Of a stretch of DNA of 64,000 nt, positions 58,301-64,000 are shown piece after piece (the stretch's first letter is position 1; every line of letters starts with the position of its first letter). The DNA is from Paraspadella gotoi. Its lineage: Eukaryota > Chaetognatha. The notes beneath the pieces are model-generated. The model had not been told where the DNA came from. It searched no databases and saw only the letters and a list, made by a program, of their open reading frames with translations. The position numbers were made by a program, and so were the translations under genes. The stretch is from the NCBI GenBank assembly GCA_051294375.1, contig CM119267.1:24935783-24999782 (forward strand), given 5' to 3'.

Positions 58301-59389
58301 GAGGATCGTCGGGGGCAAAGACTGTGAAAGGGGAGGGGGGGGGGAATGGGGAGGAAGAAAACATTTCCTCATTTTCTTTAACGTTAACTGTTTTTTAATG
58401 TTTTTCTTTCAAATTCTTTTATATGAGGCTCATTTGTTTTTAGTAATTTTATTTTTTAATATTTTATATTAGTATTGGTAAAGTTTAGGACAATTAGACA
58501 ATTTAGACAAACACTTGTTAGTTTATTAGTTTATTTATTAGTAATACTATAGTTTTTCATGCGTGATAACCACTTAATTAGGAAACTAGAAACTTCGAAA
58601 TGCGATGATGACACATGACGTTTGCTTACCCGTGTCGTAGGCTTCGGTAGCGAGACGAAAAATGGCCTCCGGTTCGGTACTGACTAAATTCCTCTCCCTC
58701 ATGAGTCCGCCCCCGCTGAGTCCGCCCACGCTAGCCCCGCCACCAACACAACCGCCCCTCCCTCCCACTCCCGCCTTCTTCAGCAGCCCCTGCAGCTGAT
58801 CGTGGGTGAGGGCGCGCTGCAGCTGCTCCACCTGATCCAGCGGCGGAAGCAGCGCGCTGCGGTGAAGATACTTTAGGCCGTCGTCGCTGAGGCCGAAGTG
58901 ACGGAGAGCGAGGGCGTCGACGAAAGACTTGGCGGAGTTCTTAGAGTCGCGAACGTGAAGGAGGTTGGCGGCGATGGAGCTCACGAAGTCGTCGAAGTAG
59001 CCTTGGAGGATGATGAGAAAGGTAAGGACGAAAGACTCCATTAGAGTCGAAATTCATGATATATGCCTAACAATATTAAACCGTTACGGTAATAAAGCAA
59101 AAACAATATGTAAATGAGAGGATGAACAGAATTTCATTTGGAATGCTTCTGCTACAGACTCACCTCCACCAGTGAAAGTATGTCCCTGACTCCCGTCCGT
59201 GGAAAAGGTCGTCAGACTGAGAAGGCGATATAGTAGGGTGGGGCGAATCTCGCGGTGGAAGGCCTCCGGCGAAAAGGCGGACGGGTCGACTTGGAGACTG
59301 CAACCTCCCGTCGACGCGAGGGTCTTCAGCTCGAGGTCGAGCATGAGGAGAAAGTTCTCGACGATGCTTTCCGAGACGTAGTCCAACAT
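51632..59389 (-). CDS. C2H2 zinc-finger protein with seven fingers and low-complexity linkers
   Basis: Exons 59164-59389, 58630-59001, 57918-58321, 57205-57697, 55982-56718, 55111-55319, 52148-52340, 51632-52012; 1,004 aa with all phases closing. The N-terminal 200 residues (MLDYVSESIVENFLLMLDLE…) are helical and unrecognised. Ser/Pro-rich, Thr-run and poly-Gln stretches follow. Fingers: CEFC…HLSVVH, CPCC…HLMTVH, CDIC…HREAVH, CPVC…HLSLH, CSTC…HENAVH, CDVC…HVLNIH, CTEC…HLKTAH; three are split by introns, and the reconstructed spacing (C-x2-C-x11-12-H) confirms those joins. The tail is Lys/Arg-rich (KKRRKRKKESKK), a likely nuclear signal. Probably a DNA-binding regulator; its orthologue is not identified. 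The donor at 55981 could instead be a few codons downstream. Confidence 0.85.
52344..52390. repeat. (GA)n microsatellite forming a splice-acceptor pyrimidine tract
   Basis: About 24 GA units on plus. On the minus strand the (CT)n run ends in CTATCAG|A at exon 7 of the zinc-finger gene, so it serves as the pyrimidine tract. Confidence 0.9.
52409..52985. mobile_element. MITE-B-related element
   Basis: Contains GCGGGCCAAACTTGAACACT and a (CAT)n tract near 52873, with AT-rich flanks similar to other MITE-B copies. Abuts HINE copy 5. Confidence 0.5.
53000..53809 (+). mobile_element. HINE-like element, copy 5 (short but complete ends)
   Basis: 5' end TCTTAAAAGCATAAGG, two minisatellite units (53330-53467) and the terminal hairpin ending at 53809. 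Zinc-finger gene intron 6. Confidence 0.75.
54051..55088 (+). mobile_element. HINE-like element, copy 6 (full length)
   Basis: 5' end TTTTAAAAGCATAAGG, a duplicated A-rich block, two 73-bp minisatellite units (54609-54752) and the complete hairpin ending at 55088. The end lies 22 bp from the splice donor of zinc-finger exon 6 (exon edge 55111). Confidence 0.75.
55423..55770 (+). pseudogene. Non-LTR reverse transcriptase fragment
   Basis: Open frame with RPIAVGEVLGRLIAK, PHQLGVRTKGGAEALIH and WLQQVDFSNAFNCIDH, corresponding to the fingers and motif A region of LINE-type reverse transcriptases. It breaks off before the catalytic YxDD box. Antisense within the zinc-finger gene intron; a dead fragment. 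Confidence 0.75.
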
Positions 59390-59596
59390 CGTCAGTGTTT
59401 TTCTTCTCCTCTTTTAATATTTAATGTTGATCTCCTCGACCTTGTACAATGTACATCCTCTCTTCCGACTAAATTCGTAAAAAGGTCAACAATAAAAAAA
59501 CTTATCAAGAAAAACCAACAACAGGGTTGAAAATAGTAAATATGGGAAAAAATTTGACTAGTCGTTCATCTTTTAACAATTGTTGAATTGTTAAAG

Positions 59597-60720
59597 CTAA
59601 TTCCCGGTCGCATCTCCGCCTTCTCCCAAAACCCTGACTTCCCCGGGTTCGATCCCAAACGTCGTCTTCCCTTCCTTCACTATCACCCACGGCATTCGCT
59701 CCGTAGTGAATGAAACGCCGGGATTTCCGGTAGCGTCGACGGCTACGACGCCGCCACATCCGCCAACGCGGCGCCGCATTTCAGAGAGGGCTTCGTCGAC
59801 GGCGCATTGGACGGGTGCGCCGGCCGACGTCTTGAAGGAGACCAGTCTCGCGAGCGACGTCTTCAAAATAGCCTCTCCGTTTCCGGTGCAGGAGGCGGCG
59901 ACAGACTCGTTATCGGCATAAGCGCCGGCGCCGACGATCGGAGAGTCGCCGACGCGGCCGGGGCGCTTCGCCGTGATGCCGCCGGTCGAAGTCGCCGCCG
60001 CCACGTTACCGTCAACGTCAACCGCCACGGCGCCGACAGTGTCGTGAGACGTGGAGGCCGCTTAAGACGAAAGGAAATGAAGGGTAGTCAAGAAGAATGA
60101 GATTTTGCAATGGTGTTTGATTATATCTGACCAGAAAACAATTTCTTGATGGTCGTATCGAACTTTAAATATTCCTCCAACTTTCTCTTCGCTTCCTCCG
60201 TCACCAATGACTCCGTCGACACAAATTCGAACCCTTGATCTCGGGCAAATTTGGTGGCGCCCTCGCCTACGATCAACACGTGCGGCGTCGCCTCCATGAC
60301 ACGTCGCGCCACGCCCACCGGATGCGTCACGTTGCGGACGCAAGCGACGGCGCCGGCTTCGAGACTGGCGCCGTCCATCACAACGGCGTCCATCTCTACT
60401 TGGCCTGTGGGGGGAAAGGGAACGAGTTCTTAGCGATTTGCTAGTTTTGCTTGCTAGCTCACACCTTCGCTCGTTAGGACAGAACCGATCCCGGCGTCGA
60501 AGACAGGATCCGTCTCCATCGATTCAACGGCCGCCTGCACCGCCTCAAGCGCAGCGGATCGTTGCTTGGGCTTCGTCGAGTCGCCCGCCTTAGACTCCGC
60601 CACCAACCGGCGGTAGCCCGCGCTAGCCGCCGCGAGGACGCCGGCGACGGAGGCATCGACGAGGCGATCAGGAATCGCCCAAGCGCCGCCGTGAATCACG
60701 ATCGTCGGAGAAGACGACAT
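59597..60720 (-). CDS. ASRGL1: Isoaspartyl peptidase / L-asparaginase (Ntn hydrolase)
   Basis: Hydrolyses L-asparagine and isoaspartyl dipeptides; made as a precursor that cleaves itself to expose a threonine nucleophile. Exons 60465-60720, 60132-60404, 59597-60060; 330 aa (human about 308), phases consistent. IVIHGGAWAIPD is the family N-terminus, MDGASLEAGAVACVRNVTHP precedes the linker, and SHDTVGAVAVD holds the cleavage site and nucleophile (Thr about 184). TGGITAKRPGRVGDSPIVGA forms the substrate pocket, followed by GAGAYAD and SCTGNGE. All key residues are present, so the enzyme should be active. It starts 208 bp upstream of the zinc-finger ATG side, on the same strand. Confidence 0.96.
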
Positions 60721-61500
60721 CGTTTGTTATCTTTGTTGTTGTTGTTTTCGATGGAGATTTTCACATTTCCGGTGAACAACAATCGATATCTGACTCAATA
60801 ATAGTTTCCTTCGTATACGACACTAACACGGTCCCTCAAGAGTTATACCTAATTAACTGTAATCAATAATATATAAAACGTGAAGCGAGACCAAATACCG
60901 CGGAGAGAAAGAGTGATGAAAAATTGACAGTCGCAAAAAAAAAAAAAGAAAAAAAAAAGGACAGATTAGTTTTTAATTGGAATATAACTAAAACGCAAAA
61001 TAAAATTCAAAATTAAAAGAAAAAATATATCGAATAAACTTTGGAACAACCAATCACCACCTCGTGTTGTCTCGTGGAAAAACAAACGAAAATTGATGAA
61101 TGAGAAATAATCGTCGAGACAAACGATTACATTTTTAAGTTATTATCTTAAATTATCTCTCTCATTTCCTGACTCTAAACGATAGTTGGTCTTTCTTTAA
61201 AATCAAAGCAAAAACCGTGACTATTTTTAGGTGAGGGTAGCGGGGGTAATGGGTGGGAGACAGGGAGCAATGAATGAATTAAATTTTCTTCCAAAAAAAA
61301 ATGTTCTCATCACCGAAAGACAATAAATTTTCTTTTCTGATTAAAGAATAAAAACAAAAAAGAAAGAAGAGAAGAGAAGAGAGAAGAGAAAAGAGAGAAA
61401 GAGAAAAATCAACAAGTCATAACGAACGGCCGGGAACCGCTCGTCGCTGGCGCCGCTGGCGCCGCAGACGACAGCAGCGCCGCCGCCCTCTCCGCCGCGA
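60721..61500. other. Intergenic region between ARPC4 and ASRGL1
   Basis: AT-rich, with A- and GA-runs (60930-60960, 61350-61410). It should contain the ARPC4 3' UTR and the ASRGL1 promoter. Nothing else recognised. Confidence 0.5.
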
Positions 61501-62218
61501 CTAAAAGTTTTTCAAGAACTCCTCGGCGACGATCCTGGCGCGGGCGTTGAGGGTAATCTTCATCTCGGAAATCTCTTTGTCGATCTCCTCCATAAAGTGA
61601 ATGACGAAATCCACCAACTTGTGCTTGTACATCTGATTAAGTTAATATTAATTATAATATTAATAAAAGGGTTTTTTAAAAGAAGCCCCAAATTTGTTTT
61701 CAAAAAAACCTGCTCAGTGTGGAAGTTGGTGATGAGGAAAGAGATGTCGTATCCCTCGACGGCCTTGCGGCGAAGGATGACGAAATTCTCGGCCCGCATC
61801 ATCATGAACTTCATGAATTTGTGGCAGAGAATCTTTTCGATCTCGTCCGCCTGTTTGACGGCGATGGAGACGCGGAGAGCGTTGATGGACCCTTCGATCA
61901 GGACCTATAGAGGATGCGGAGAGAGTGGAATGAAGTTTTCAAATAATATTGGAGCCATTTTACATGTAAATCTATTCCAGCTTTTGATGACACTTTCCAC
62001 TTTCCCTTACCAAATTGTCACCCTCCCCTATGCCTCACCCTCTCCTTCTCGTTTCTGGAGACGACGACGGGGGTGAGGAGGAGTTCTTTGCTCGTCTTGA
62101 CTTCGACTTCGGGTTTGTTGTGACGCTCAACGATTTGTGACTCGAAGTTTTCGAGGCACATCGCGGCGGTGAGGGTGTGACGGACGGCGTTCAAGTATGG
62201 CTTCAGAGTCGCCGCCAT
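61501..62218 (-). CDS. ARPC4: Actin-related protein 2/3 complex subunit 4
   Basis: The p20 core subunit of Arp2/3, which nucleates branched actin filaments. Exons 62039-62218, 61710-61904, 61501-61632 give 168 aa, the same length as the human protein. Very conserved throughout: [98 protein letters not shown] and [15 protein letters not shown] at the end. Both introns are phase 0 with GT-AG ends. No odd features. Confidence 0.98.
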
Positions 62219-62549
62219 TTTTTTCCTAATTTTATTGCTAATACTTTTGTAGCGTTACACTCCGTTGCGAGTCTGTTTTTTTTTGGGGGGGGGGAAGCGA
62301 CTGATAGTTTGTACCTCCAATTGTTTCAATTTTTGCAACTGAGAATATTAAACAAAAAAATTCATTAAATTTTAAAAATTTAACGTTTCTTCGCGACCAA
62401 ACTAAAATTTCAGTGATTTAAGGCAACTGTAAATGAAGGAAATAAAAGACAAGAACAAAAAAAAAACATGAATACAGGATGATTAATTCTAGTCAAAGCA
62501 AGTAAAGATTTTAGATCATTCGATCTTTTTAATTTCCTTTTTGTTTATT

Positions 62550-64000
62550 TTACCATCTTTTCTTCGCTTTCCGTCTTCGCTTTCCTTTTATCGGCATTTT
62601 ACTTGTTTTAGCCCGTGTAGTTTTCAGGTCTTCTTCTTCGCACACCTTGTCCATCTCTTCCCGATCGTCTCTCTCTCCCGTCTCATCTTCCTCGGCCTGA
62701 GAAATTTTTTCATTAGAATCTTTTATCTCATCCATCTTCGGCGTTTTTTCCGTCTCCGTGGTGTTCACGGTTGTTGTTGTTGTTGTTCCATTTTTCAACT
62801 CGTTCTCCTGTTCTATCTGAAATATTTCTTTACTACTACTAATTTCGTTTGTTTCCTCTAATTGAAACATCGATTGACCTTCACTCTGCTTTTTTATAAT
62901 CACTTCTGTATTTTGTAAAGCACTAATATCTGTTTCTGCATTTCTCACCAGAACATGTTTTGAATCAACTTCCAGATCAATCTCCTGCGTTTTTTCTACC
63001 TCAACCATTTTATTTTTATTGTCTATCTTATGCTTTTCTTGAATAACTTTGGATTCTTTTTCATTTTCTGTTGCTTTTGGTTGAATTTTCCCTTTTTCTT
63101 CAGTCCTCACAGTTGTTTCTATCTGCCGCAACGTTTTGCTAGCCTTCATTTTCTTCGCGTTTTGTCTACTCTGTTCATTTTTTCTTTCACTATTTATCTC
63201 ATCTTCCATTATCTTTTCCACAGAATCCACTCCATAGAGCATCTCACCAACTACACGTTTTACTTTCAAATTCATTCTTTTCCCCTCTTTATTCTCTGTC
63301 ATCATCTCTGTCTTTTCTCCCAGCTTTACTTTATCATTATCACTCTTTGCCCTTGTCTCTTCATTAATCATTGTTTTATTTCTTTTCAAAACCAAGTCTC
63401 GCTTCAACTGGCGTAACTTCAGTTTGACTTTCTCTTTAATACTTATTCTTTTCTCTCTTTCTTGCTTCAACTTCTCCCACTCCTCCACATGCTTTTCCAA
63501 GGCAGAGTAGTCTTTCGGAAGAGGGATAGCGTTGGCCACCACTCGTCCATTGAGTTGGGCGAAGCGGTGAAGGAGAGAAACGCGAATAAGGGCGTGGCGG
63601 AGGGCCTCGTTGGAGGGAGTGATGGAGCCGGTGAAGTAAGAGGCGCGGGGGCATAACGGTCCACCAGTCAAGATTTTACTGGAAACATGGAGGGAATAGA
63701 TGGTCGAATTGAAATCACAATAAATAAACCAAGAACATTTATAATCATCTAAGTCTTTAACTAAGTCTTTAACAGTAACTCAATAATAAACAACAGAATT
63801 AGAATATTCGAGAAAAGATCGTTTTCTCTATGTTGATCAACGGGTTGAATATCATTAATACTACGAACGAACCTATAATTGACGAAAGAAAAGTTTCGCT
63901 TCCACGCCGTCGGTTCGACGTATTGAAGGTCGACGATTTCAACGACGTCCAGATCGAGATTCCAACCGACTGGACGATAGGACAGGATTCTTTTCCCCCT
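62550..64000 (-). CDS. Unidentified protein with a long charged Lys/Glu-rich tail, 5' end missing
   Basis: Two exons are visible: 63873-64000 (open to the window edge; KRILSYRPVGWNLDLDVVEI, EPTAWKRNFSFVNY) and 62550-63678 (376 codons). The donor AG|GTTCGT and acceptor AG|TAAAAT join in phase to give NYSKILTGGPLCPRASYFTG. A compact globular segment (…SNEALRHALIRVSLLHRFAQ) is followed by about 300 residues rich in Lys, Glu, Thr and Asn, with coiled-coil-like heptads, ending in a very basic KGKRRRKAKKRW. No family recognised. The basic end may be a nuclear or nucleolar signal. Confidence 0.7.

Overview
The window is nuclear DNA of an invertebrate animal. Genes are split by short GT-AG introns, coding exons are GC-rich, and introns and intergenic DNA are AT-rich and full of (GA)n/(CT)n microsatellites and transposons. 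A Kekkon-like LRR-Ig receptor ending in a PDZ ligand and the microsatellite style suggest an arthropod, perhaps a crustacean; that is inference, and no taxon marker was found.

Gene layout. All genes but one lie on the minus strand. In minus-strand order from the right edge: a partial gene of unknown function with a long charged tail (62550-64000+), ARPC4 of the Arp2/3 complex (61501-62218), an isoaspartyl peptidase/L-asparaginase (59597-60720), a seven-finger C2H2 zinc-finger protein (51632-59389), an LRR-Ig transmembrane receptor (42873-51218), a retinol-dehydrogenase-like SDR with a 16.8-kb intron (23093-41442), its intronless tandem paralogue (21675-22808), the class III PI3-kinase Vps34/PIK3C3 (8981-19594, 17 exons), the branched-chain ketoacid dehydrogenase E2 subunit DBT (1037-8076, 8 exons) and a partial small secreted protein at the left edge. 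The one plus-strand host gene is a sulfotransferase-like protein (15001-16915), which sits inside an intron of Vps34. I joined exons by hand from splice sites, reading phase and family similarity; phases close in every multi-exon model. The genes are unrelated housekeeping or receptor genes, with no pathway cluster beyond the SDR pair.

Mobile DNA is the most interesting part. (1) A family with a 5' sub-terminal repeat, a matching 3'-terminal hairpin and an internal 73-bp minisatellite (six copies), which looks like non-autonomous Helentron/HINE elements. (2) An element carrying type I hammerhead-ribozyme motifs (three copies, one in a large palindrome beside an assembly gap), resembling Penelope-like elements or retrozymes. 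(3) Two DIRS-like families with inverted terminal repeats and an internal region complementary to the element ends; one still shows degenerate reverse transcriptase and RNase H. (4) Several MITE-like and foldback families. The 16.8-kb SDR intron is a nest of these, up to three levels deep, and paired empty and filled sites are present in the window. Several elements lie within a few bases of splice sites.
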